This document shows, piece after piece, positions 41,370 through 48,159 of a stretch of DNA of 49,941 nt. The DNA comes from Balneolales bacterium (GTDB lineage Bacteria > Bacteroidota > Rhodothermia > Balneolales > HLUCCA01). Numbering within the stretch: position 1 is the first letter of the stretch; each line of letters begins with the position of its first letter. The notes below the pieces were generated by a model. It made no database searches. It saw only the letters and a list, made by a program, of their open reading frames with translations, and was not told where the DNA came from. The translations under genes were made by a program, and so were the position numbers. The stretch is taken from contig JANJTJ010000065.1 of the NCBI GenBank assembly GCA_024711145.1, positions 1 to 49,941 on the forward strand, given 5' to 3'.

Positions 41370-42675
41370 ACTCACCGAACAGGTCGAAGGCCTCGGCATC
41401 GGTGATCTCCACCGGGTACATGCCGCCCACCTCCAGGGTGCCGGCATCGAACCCGGGCTCACCGCCCTGCACGCACACCTCGTTGTCCACCTCGGGGCAA
41501 TCGTATGCCGTGCGGCCATAGGCCACCCCGTCCTCGATGCGGTCCACCAGAACCGGCAATACCGACCCGATCAGGGCCCGGTTCTTTTCCAGAGATACGG
41601 TTTCCTGCAGGGCCATGAGGGTTTTCACCCGGCGCTGCTTCTCTTTTTGGGAAACCGCATCGCCCAGGTCGAACGCCGTGGTCGCATCTTCCTGCGAATA
41701 GGGGAAGCACCCGAGACGGTCGAAACGCATGCGCCCCACGAAGTCCAGCATCTCGTCGAAATGCGCCTTGGTTTCGGTCGGGTACCCCACGATCATGGTG
41801 GTCCGAAGGCGGATGCCCGGCACCTCGGCACGGATGGTACCTATCAATTCTTCCAACCGGTTCCGGGTAATGCCCCTCCGCATGGATTTCAACACCTCGG
41901 TCGATCCGTGCTGGATGGGCATGTCCAGGTACTTCACGATGTTCTCCCGCTCCCGGATCACGGGCAGGATGTGCTCGGGGAACTTGGCCGGATAGGCATA
42001 CAGCAGGCGGATCCAATCGAACCCGATGTCGCTCAAGCGCTTGAGCAGTTCGTCCAGGGTGCGCTTGCCGTACAGGTCCAGGCCGTAGTAGGTGGTGTCC
42101 TGCCCGATGACCACCAATTCCCGCACCCCCTTGGCCTTCAGGGCACGCGCTTCGGCCAACAGATCCTCCATGGGAGTGGACACATGCCCGCCCCGCATGA
42201 GCGGAATGGCACAGAAGGAACAGGGGTTGTCGCACCCTTCCGAAATCTTCAGATAGGCGAAATGCCGGGGGGTGCTCACCCGCCGCTCGCCCAGGAGTTC
42301 TTTTCTGAAATCGCCACCCAAGGCACGGATCACATCCGGAATGCTCTTGTGGGATGAGCCGAAATACTGGTCCACTTCGGGGATTTCGGCCTGGAGGTCG
42401 GCCGCATACCGGTCGGAGAGGCACCCCATAACGAACACCTGGTCCACCTGGCCGGCCTTTTTGAGCGATACCCCTTCCAGAATGTGGTCGATGGATTCCT
42501 GCTTGGCCGCATCGATGAAACCGCAGGTATTGATCAGAACGGTATCCGCATCCTCGACTGAATCCACTACGAGAATCTGATTGGCTTCGGCCTGGGCCAT
42601 CAGGAATTCGGAGTCGACCGTGTTCTTAGAACATCCTAATGTATCGATATAGACGCGTTTTGGGCGATTTCTCAT
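41353..42675 (-). CDS. rimO: Ribosomal protein uS12 methylthiotransferase
   Basis: A 440-residue radical-SAM enzyme that methylthiolates Asp of ribosomal protein S12. The N-terminal cluster site has cysteines in IDTLGCSKNT, INTCGF and VMGCLSDRY; the radical-SAM motif is SEGCDNPCSFCAIPLMRGG, and the TRAM domain follows toward the C-terminus (LVDRIEDGVAYGRTAYDCPE). The RRVSTPRHFAYLKISEGC block distinguishes RimO from MiaB. The ATG at 42675 is chosen over 42696, which adds seven unconserved residues. A perfect TATCTTTG box is 20 bases upstream. It converges with the M23 gene, overlapping by 17 bases. Confidence 0.96.
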   Translation of the reverse strand: MRNRPKRVYIDTLGCSKNTVDSEFLMAQAEANQILVVDSVEDADTVLINTCGFIDAAKQESIDHILEGVSLKKAGQVDQVFVMGCLSDRYAADLQAEIPEVDQYFGSSHKSIPDVIRALGGDFRKELLGERRVSTPRHFAYLKISEGCDNPCSFCAIPLMRGGHVSTPMEDLLAEARALKAKGVRELVVIGQDTTYYGLDLYGKRTLDELLKRLSDIGFDWIRLLYAYPAKFPEHILPVIRERENIVKYLDMPIQHGSTEVLKSMRRGITRNRLEELIGTIRAEVPGIRLRTTMIVGYPTETKAHFDEMLDFVGRMRFDRLGCFPYSQEDATTAFDLGDAVSQKEKQRRVKTLMALQETVSLEKNRALIGSVLPVLVDRIEDGVAYGRTAYDCPEVDNEVCVQGGEPGFDAGTLEVGGMYPVEITDAEAFDLFGEFTAPR

Positions 42676-42695
42676 GCGTATCTTGAAGTTCGGCA

Positions 42696-42703
42696 CAAAG
42701 ATA
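42696..42703 (-). promoter_or_regulatory. -7 box of rimO
   Basis: TATCTTTG on the minus strand, an exact TAnnTTTG match, 20 bases before the ATG at 42675. Confidence 0.55.
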
Positions 42704-42764
42704 AGCAGGTAGCGAGGAACAAAATCGGACAGCTTGCGGTTGTACGGATTGACTCGTTCTACAC

Positions 42765-43085
42765 ATGGATTTACCCGTAGTCTCTATCTCCAAAAAGGCC
42801 CGTCGCCATCTCTTGCGCAAAGGTGCGGCCTTGCATATATCCCGCCATCCGAAGGCAGGTAGGCCCGGGTACTCGCCCGACCAGCTGGTGGCGTATGCCG
42901 AAATTCCCGCCCATGCCGGCGAATGCGTGCTGCTCACCCAGAACGGCATCACCGTGTACCTCGATCCATCCCTGTCGCTCGACAAATACGAGCAGTTGGA
43001 TGTATGGACCAGCACCAGGTATTGGGTGTTCCATACCCTGCACGCACGCATCACCATCTACCGCCGGTTCACATTCGACGAGTGA
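42765..43085 (+). CDS. Small protein, possibly HesB/IscA-fold without cysteines
   Basis: A 106-residue cytosolic protein. The order KKARRHLLRKGAALHIS, an internal IPAHAGECVLLTQNGITVYLDP and SLSLDKYEQLDVWTSTRYWVF resembles HesB/IscA-like folds, in which an xVYVDP strand is followed by a D-x-x segment, but the metal-binding cysteines are absent (only one Cys at 54). No function can be given. It is divergent from rimO by 89 bases, and its TGA directly abuts the TGA of the convergent hisC-like gene (TGATCA). Confidence 0.65.
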   Translation: MDLPVVSISKKARRHLLRKGAALHISRHPKAGRPGYSPDQLVAYAEIPAHAGECVLLTQNGITVYLDPSLSLDKYEQLDVWTSTRYWVFHTLHARITIYRRFTFDE

Positions 43086-44174
43086 TCAGCGGGCCCAGCT
43101 CCTGAGCCGGGCTTCGTATTGGTCCAGGTCTTCGTCGGTACCCACGGTCACACGGATGGCGTTGGGCAAACCGAAAGCCGGCAGCCGCCGCACGATCACC
43201 CCGTCTTCCAGCAGGTATTGGGTGAGCTCCACCGCCTCTTTTTCGGTGGGAAGCACCGACATCACCGCGTTGGCGTGCGACACCACATAGGGGAATCCCA
43301 ACGCATCGTACAGGCGGTACAGGCGCTCGCGGCCTGCGGCCGTTTTCCTGCGGGTCATGTCGAGGAAGGCCTCGTCTTCCAGGGCGGCCAAGGCCGCCGC
43401 CTGAGCGGGTGCCGACGGCTCGAACGGCAATTTCACCTTGAACAGCTCGGAGATGAGCCGGTCGTGCGCGAACCCATAACCGATGCGCAACCCGGCCAGG
43501 CCGTACGCCTTGGAAAAGGTGCGCAAGGTGATCACGTTGTCCAACCGATACCGCATGGAATCGGGAAAATCGGGCAGGTCCTGGGCGAATTCGAAATAGG
43601 CTTCGTCCAGTATGACCAGCACATGGTCGGGTATGCGGGCCATGAACCGCTCGAACTCGGCCCGGGTGAATACCGTGCCCGTCGGATTGTTCGGATTGGC
43701 CAGGTAGATGATCTTCGTTTTGGGCGTCACCGCATCGGCCAACGCATCCAGATCGATGCGCCAATCGGCCGTGAGCGGCACGGCCACCAATTTCACCCCA
43801 CGGCTTTTGGCCAGTATGGGAAAGCCCATGAACGTGACCGCCGCACAGAGCGCCTCCTCGTCATCCAGAAAAAACGCCCGGGTGATCTGCGACATGAGCC
43901 CTTCGGACCCGGACCCCGCGATCACGTTCTCGGTGCGCACCGCGAAACGGGCGGCCAAGGCGCGGCGCAGATCCCGTGCGTCGGGGTCGGGATAGAGCGA
44001 CGTATCGGCCAGGGAGGCCGCCGCCGCTTCCACCGCCCGCGGGCTGCACCCCCATCGGTTCTCGTTGGAGGCCAATTTGGCCACCCGGGCCACATCATAG
44101 GTTTCCCGCATCTCCCGCAGGGTCATCCCAGCGACGTACGGCTTCAATTCTTGGATATGGGTAGGTACCAGCAC
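43086..44174 (-). CDS. HisC-like aminotransferase (histidinol-phosphate or aromatic)
   Basis: A 362-residue PLP-dependent fold-type I aminotransferase. Seen: LASNENRWGCSPRAVEA (the family's NENPxG, with Pro replaced), IYLANPNNPTGTVFT, VILDEAYFEF, and the PLP-lysine motif TLRTFSKAYGLAGLRIGY; a C-terminal IRVTVGTDED holds the substrate-binding Arg. HisC and aromatic aminotransferases of this type cannot be told apart by sequence motifs here. A GTG start at 44174 is chosen; no ATG is in frame nearby. No other histidine gene is in the window, whereas phhA is directly divergent, so the aromatic role is a serious alternative. Confidence 0.88.
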   Translation of the reverse strand: MLVPTHIQELKPYVAGMTLREMRETYDVARVAKLASNENRWGCSPRAVEAAAASLADTSLYPDPDARDLRRALAARFAVRTENVIAGSGSEGLMSQITRAFFLDDEEALCAAVTFMGFPILAKSRGVKLVAVPLTADWRIDLDALADAVTPKTKIIYLANPNNPTGTVFTRAEFERFMARIPDHVLVILDEAYFEFAQDLPDFPDSMRYRLDNVITLRTFSKAYGLAGLRIGYGFAHDRLISELFKVKLPFEPSAPAQAAALAALEDEAFLDMTRRKTAAGRERLYRLYDALGFPYVVSHANAVMSVLPTEKEAVELTQYLLEDGVIVRRLPAFGLPNAIRVTVGTDEDLDQYEARLRSWAR

Positions 44175-44178
44175 GGGA

Positions 44179-44186
44179 TGAAGATA
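44179..44186 (-). promoter_or_regulatory. -7 box of the hisC-like gene, four bases before GTG
   Basis: TATCTTCA on the minus strand, then TCCC, then the GTG at 44174. The box overlaps the left arm of the divergent palindrome. Confidence 0.45.
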
Positions 44187-44198
44187 CGGATTCCGTAT
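44184..44198. promoter_or_regulatory. 15-bp palindrome between hisC-like and phhA
   Basis: ATACGGA, T, TCCGTAT: perfect 7-base arms around one central base. Its left arm overlaps the hisC-like -7 box and its right arm the TATTTTCG box of phhA, so a dimeric repressor bound here would cover both promoters. Confidence 0.55.
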
Positions 44199-44203
44199 TT
44201 TCG
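44196..44203 (+). promoter_or_regulatory. Probable -7 box of phhA
   Basis: TATTTTCG, one base from TAnnTTTG, 29 bases before the phhA ATG. Confidence 0.45.
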
Positions 44204-44208
44204 ATGAG

Positions 44209-44222
44209 GAAAAGCGCTTTCA
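44209..44222. promoter_or_regulatory. LacI/cre-like operator before phhA
   Basis: GAAAAGCGCTTTCA; the AAAGCGCTTT core is a perfect palindrome 10 bases before the phhA ATG. It shares 13 identical bases with the site before hppD, in the same orientation relative to the gene and at nearly the same distance. Confidence 0.6.
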
Positions 44223-44232
44223 CAATATCCCC

Positions 44233-45984
44233 ATGAGCATCTCACAAGACGACGTCATCCGCAGCATTCCGTCCTACCTACGCCAATTCGTGGTGCGCCA
44301 GCACTACGACCGGTACACCCCCCAAGACCATGCGGTTTGGCGTTATGTGATGCGCCGGAATGTGAACTTCCTCGGGCAACACGCACATCCCGCCTACCTG
44401 GAAGGCCTGCGCAAAACCGGGATCGGCCTGGACCGCATACCCGACATCGACGACATGAACGCCGCCCTGTCCAAGATCGGCTGGCGTGCCGTGGTAGTGG
44501 ACGGGTTCGTGCCACCCGCCGCCTTCATGGAATTCCAGGCCCATCGCATTCTGGTCATTTCGGCCGACATCCGGACAATCGACCACATCCTGTACACGCC
44601 GGCCCCCGACATCATCCACGAGGCGGCCGGCCATGCCCCCATCATCGCCGATGAGACCTACTCCACCTTCCTGCGGAAATTCGGCGAATACGGTTCGAAG
44701 GCGGTGTTCTCCCAGGCCGATTACGAATTGTACGAAGCCATCCGCCATCTCTCCATCCTGAAGGAATTCCCCGGCACACCCGAAGCGGATCTCAAAGCCG
44801 CCGAGGAAGACCTGGCCGCGAAAGCCGCCGCCAACACCGATCCGAGCGAATCGGCCCTGCTCGCGCGCATGCATTGGTGGACCGTGGAGTACGGATTGGT
44901 GGGAACGGTGCGCGATTTCAAGATCTTCGGCGCGGGTATCCTGTCTTCGGTCGGTGAGAGCAAAGCCTGCCTGGACCCGGCGGTCGTCAAACTTCCGCTC
45001 GATGCGGACTGCGTGCGGTACGATTACGACATCACCCGCATGCAGCCCCAGCTGTTCGTAGCCCGGGATTTCGACCACCTGATCGACGTGCTCGAAACCT
45101 ATGCCGACGGCATGGCCTTCCGCCGCGGCGGCGTACCCGCCGCCCGGGAAGTCATCAAATCGGGCCAGGTCGGTACCTGGGTGTTCGATTCCGGCCTGCA
45201 GGTATCGGGCCGGTTCACCGACATCCGCACCGACGCCCAGGGCAACCCCGCCTTCATCCGCACATCGGGGCCCACCCAGCTCGCCCACGGCGACCGGGAG
45301 TTGACCGGGCACGGCATCGGCCACCATGCCGACGGCTTCAGCTCACCTGTCGGGTCGGTCGAGGGGCTCGACATGCCCTTGGCTGCCGCCGACGAAGGCG
45401 ACCTGCTCCGGATCGGGCTGGATACCGGCCGCGAGGCCACCCTCCGGTTCCGCTCCGGCTATGTGATTTCGGGCCACCTGAGCCATATCCTGCGCAAAGA
45501 CGGCCGGAACCTCGTGTTCACCTGGCGGAACTGCACCGTGCGCGACCCGCAAGGCGAGGTGGTGTACCATCCCGATTGGGGGGTATTCGACCAAGCCGTG
45601 GGAGCGGGCATCACCAGCGCCTACTCGGGCACGGCCGACAAAGAACAGTACAACGTGTACCCGCCGAAATCGGACAAAACCGCCATTCCGATTCACCACA
45701 CCGACAACGACCGGCACCTGTTCCAGCTCCACACCCGACTGCGCGACCTGCGCGCAGCCGGCACACCCGATGCCGCCGCAGCAGCCGATATCTCGCGGTT
45801 GCTCGACCTACATCATCCCACCGACTGGCTCTCCCGCCTCGAACTGGTCGAATATCTGAAGCACGACGCAGGTGCCGACGGACTGCGATCCCGGTTGGAG
45901 TCGCAACTCCAGGCATTCCGGAAAACATCCGAAGAACTCGATGACCTGATAGGAGCCGGATTCGCCGTACTTTCCGGCACATGA
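44233..45984 (+). CDS. phhA: Aromatic amino acid (phenylalanine) hydroxylase, long form
   Basis: A 583-residue pterin-dependent iron monooxygenase. Iron ligands are H129 and H134 (PDIIHEAAGHAPII) and E219 (WWTVEYGLVG). PDIDDMNAALSKIGW and AHRILVISADIR surround the active site. The enzyme should hydroxylate phenylalanine to tyrosine; tryptophan activity cannot be excluded. About 250 residues after the catalytic domain (from about 330) have no recognised domain, a layout seen in long Bacteroidota members. Its TGA overlaps the SDR gene ATG. Upstream lie a palindrome and a cre-like site shared with hppD. Confidence 0.93.
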   Translation: MSISQDDVIRSIPSYLRQFVVRQHYDRYTPQDHAVWRYVMRRNVNFLGQHAHPAYLEGLRKTGIGLDRIPDIDDMNAALSKIGWRAVVVDGFVPPAAFMEFQAHRILVISADIRTIDHILYTPAPDIIHEAAGHAPIIADETYSTFLRKFGEYGSKAVFSQADYELYEAIRHLSILKEFPGTPEADLKAAEEDLAAKAAANTDPSESALLARMHWWTVEYGLVGTVRDFKIFGAGILSSVGESKACLDPAVVKLPLDADCVRYDYDITRMQPQLFVARDFDHLIDVLETYADGMAFRRGGVPAAREVIKSGQVGTWVFDSGLQVSGRFTDIRTDAQGNPAFIRTSGPTQLAHGDRELTGHGIGHHADGFSSPVGSVEGLDMPLAAADEGDLLRIGLDTGREATLRFRSGYVISGHLSHILRKDGRNLVFTWRNCTVRDPQGEVVYHPDWGVFDQAVGAGITSAYSGTADKEQYNVYPPKSDKTAIPIHHTDNDRHLFQLHTRLRDLRAAGTPDAAAAADISRLLDLHHPTDWLSRLELVEYLKHDAGADGLRSRLESQLQAFRKTSEELDDLIGAGFAVLSGT

Positions 45985-46667
45985 AGCATTGGCTGGTAAC
46001 CGGAGGGAGCAGAGGAATAGGGCGGGCGACCGCCTCGGCCCTGGCTACCGCCGGAAACACGGTGGATGTGGTCTCGCGGTCGGAACAGGCGCTCAAGACC
46101 CTGCAAGACCGCTTTCCCGAGCACATCCGAACGTGCGCGGCCGACCTCGCCCATCCCCAGGCGCCCGCCTCCGTCCTGGCCACGTTCGATTCCCCGCCCT
46201 ACGACGGCATGGTGCACGCCGCTGGCGCCTTGCTCAACCAACCTTTTTCAGCCCTATCCGATGCCGATTGGGATTTCCTCTGGCAGGCCAATGTCATGAG
46301 TGCGGTGCGCCTGCTGCGCAGCATGCAAGGCCGATTCAAGCCGGGTGCCCATATCGTGCTGCTCTCCAGCATGGGCGGCTACCAAGGCAGTTCCAAATTT
46401 CCGGGACTCACGGCCTACTCCACCACCAAAGGAGCCTTGTCCATTCTGGGCGAATGCCTGGCTGTCGAATGGGAACCTATGGGCATCCGCGTGAATACCT
46501 TATGCTTGGGTGCCGTGGCCACCGACATGCTGGCCGAAGCATTCCCCGGGTATCAGGCGCCGGTTTCCGCCGAAACCATGGGCGCTTGGGTCGCACGGTT
46601 CGCCCAAGACGGCGGCGCCGTGCTCAGTGGCAAATCACTCCCCATTTCAATCACAGATCCTTCCTGA
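45981..46667 (+). CDS. Short-chain dehydrogenase/reductase
   Basis: A 228-residue NAD(P)-dependent Rossmann-fold oxidoreductase. WLVTGGSRGIGRATASALA is the TGxxxGIG nucleotide site, MVHAAGAL stands for NNAG, and the catalytic Tyr-Lys pair is in YSTTKGALSILGECLAVEW. The ATGA overlap with phhA points to a linked role, perhaps dihydropterin recycling, since known quinonoid dihydropteridine and sepiapterin reductases are SDR proteins; specificity cannot be read from the sequence. The following gene starts five bases after its stop. Confidence 0.9.
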   Translation: MKHWLVTGGSRGIGRATASALATAGNTVDVVSRSEQALKTLQDRFPEHIRTCAADLAHPQAPASVLATFDSPPYDGMVHAAGALLNQPFSALSDADWDFLWQANVMSAVRLLRSMQGRFKPGAHIVLLSSMGGYQGSSKFPGLTAYSTTKGALSILGECLAVEWEPMGIRVNTLCLGAVATDMLAEAFPGYQAPVSAETMGAWVARFAQDGGAVLSGKSLPISITDPS

Positions 46668-46671
46668 ATCC

Positions 46672-47313
46672 ATGCGTAGTTCCTTGTTTTCCGCCTTGCT
46701 CCTGCTTCTGGCCATCAGCGTACCCGCCCGGGCGCAAAGTCTGCAACCGCTGGCCGGCAACACCCTCATGGGAACGGCGAACGGCACCCTGCTCGGCTTG
46801 GGTACCATGGCCTTGGCCAACTCGGGCGACCCCACGCCCCTTCGGGTGGGAGTTGGCATGGGCACACTGTACGGCCTGGGCCTGGGCATCTACGATCTGA
46901 CCTACACCGGCATCGGTAACGGCTCCCGCATCGACGGCATGTTCAATTCGGCCGGTTATACCGGACAAATCATCCTCATGGACACCTTCTACGGGGGTGC
47001 CACCGGTGGTATCGTGGGTGTGGCCATCGCCCTCATGGTGAACGAACCACTGGTCGAAGGGCTCCAATACGGCGTGGGAACCGGGCTTTGGGCCGGTTTC
47101 GCATTCGGCCTGGCCGACGCCTTCTACTATTCGAACACCATACCCGACGGCCTGGGAAGTGCCTATCCCTTGCAGATCCGCACCGGGCAAAACACCTCGG
47201 TCGGGTTCCTGGAGCCGGGTCTGGCGGTGCTTCCGGGGAACGACGGAGCCGGACATGCCGGACTGTCTCCCGCCTTCAAAATCGATGTAGCCCGGGTTCA
47301 GGTCCGGTTCTGA
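46672..47313 (+). CDS. Exported glycine-rich membrane-like protein, unknown function
   Basis: A 213-residue protein with a signal peptide (MRSSLFSALLLLLAISVPARAQ). The mature region has repeated glycine-rich hydrophobic stretches such as GTANGTLLGLGTMALANSGD, VGVGMGTLYGLGLGIYDLTY and GGATGGIVGVAIALMVNEP, suggesting membrane insertion or a glycine-zipper domain. No family is recognised. The frame extends to 46510, but 46672 is the first ATG giving a signal peptide; it starts five bases after the SDR stop. It overlaps the SGNH gene by 16 bases. Confidence 0.8.
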   Translation: MRSSLFSALLLLLAISVPARAQSLQPLAGNTLMGTANGTLLGLGTMALANSGDPTPLRVGVGMGTLYGLGLGIYDLTYTGIGNGSRIDGMFNSAGYTGQIILMDTFYGGATGGIVGVAIALMVNEPLVEGLQYGVGTGLWAGFAFGLADAFYYSNTIPDGLGSAYPLQIRTGQNTSVGFLEPGLAVLPGNDGAGHAGLSPAFKIDVARVQVRF

Positions 47314-48152
47314 GCCTGCATCAAGGCTTGGCAGAGCGCCTTCAATGTGGCTTGGTGGCCGGCCAGGCTGTGGTGGAACCCATCCGCCTGCAGATGCCAG
47401 CCGTTTACGGGATGTCCGAACCGGTGGCCGTAGGGATCCACGACCACACCCGGTTTGCCGGCCACCACCTGGCGGTAATCATGCAGGTCGGCTTCCGCCA
47501 CATTTCCGGCGAATAGGGCCAATTCATCCACCTGTTCGTTCACTACCGGTGCCGGTGTGATCCAGATGACCGGGTTTTTCGTCACCTCGCCCACCATGGA
47601 TTCCATGGTCGAAAGGTTCTCCCAGAATTCGGCCAACGACACCAACGTGCGGTTGGGGGCCCCATACAGGCGCAGGGCGTCCAGTGTGCCCAAGGCCACG
47701 ATCACATGGTCGGGTTTGTACCAGATCACGTCGCGTTCGATAGTGCGAAGGGCATCCAGCGAGGTATAGCCGTACCCACTGGCATTGATGAGTTTGAAAT
47801 CGCCCTCGGCACCGATATCCAGCAAATGGGCCAGAATGGCGGCCCAGCCCTGGGCATCTTCGGATATGGAATCGCCGACGACGGCGATCCGCCCGCCATC
47901 ACCGAAAATCCGGGCTTCCATCGCGTCCTGCACCACATCCTCCTTGAGGAGTTCGAGCGCCGCTTGACGCGCCGTCTGGTCGTACCGGATGCGGGCTTCC
48001 ATCAATTCGTCTTCGGATATCCCGATGAAGGCGGCCTCGCCACTCACCGAGCGGGCACCCGGCAACAGCGGAAACCGTTTTCCCGGCCGGATCAACGGCA
48101 ACAGGTAATTCTTGATGGCGGTGAGTTCGAGCGCCTGGGTTTGGGAAGACAT
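47298..48152 (-). CDS. SGNH/GDSL-type hydrolase
   Basis: A 284-residue protein with an SGNH hydrolase domain after an 85-residue N-terminal extension. Block I is IAVVGDSISEDAQGW (Ser95), block II INASGYGYTSLDAL, block III is degenerate (IVALGTLDALRL, with GTLD in place of GxND), and block V DGFHHSLAGH (D257 and H260). No signal peptide is visible. Members hydrolyse esters of lipids or sugars. The gene starts seven bases after the acyl-CoA dehydrogenase stop and is probably co-transcribed with it. Confidence 0.85.
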   Translation of the reverse strand: MSSQTQALELTAIKNYLLPLIRPGKRFPLLPGARSVSGEAAFIGISEDELMEARIRYDQTARQAALELLKEDVVQDAMEARIFGDGGRIAVVGDSISEDAQGWAAILAHLLDIGAEGDFKLINASGYGYTSLDALRTIERDVIWYKPDHVIVALGTLDALRLYGAPNRTLVSLAEFWENLSTMESMVGEVTKNPVIWITPAPVVNEQVDELALFAGNVAEADLHDYRQVVAGKPGVVVDPYGHRFGHPVNGWHLQADGFHHSLAGHQATLKALCQALMQAQNRT

Positions 48153-48159
48153 GGGGGGC

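Noticed and set aside
47298-48152. SGNH protein called as acetyl esterase or sialate esterase
   Set aside because: Block III is degenerate and no signal peptide is present; only the fold-level call is safe.
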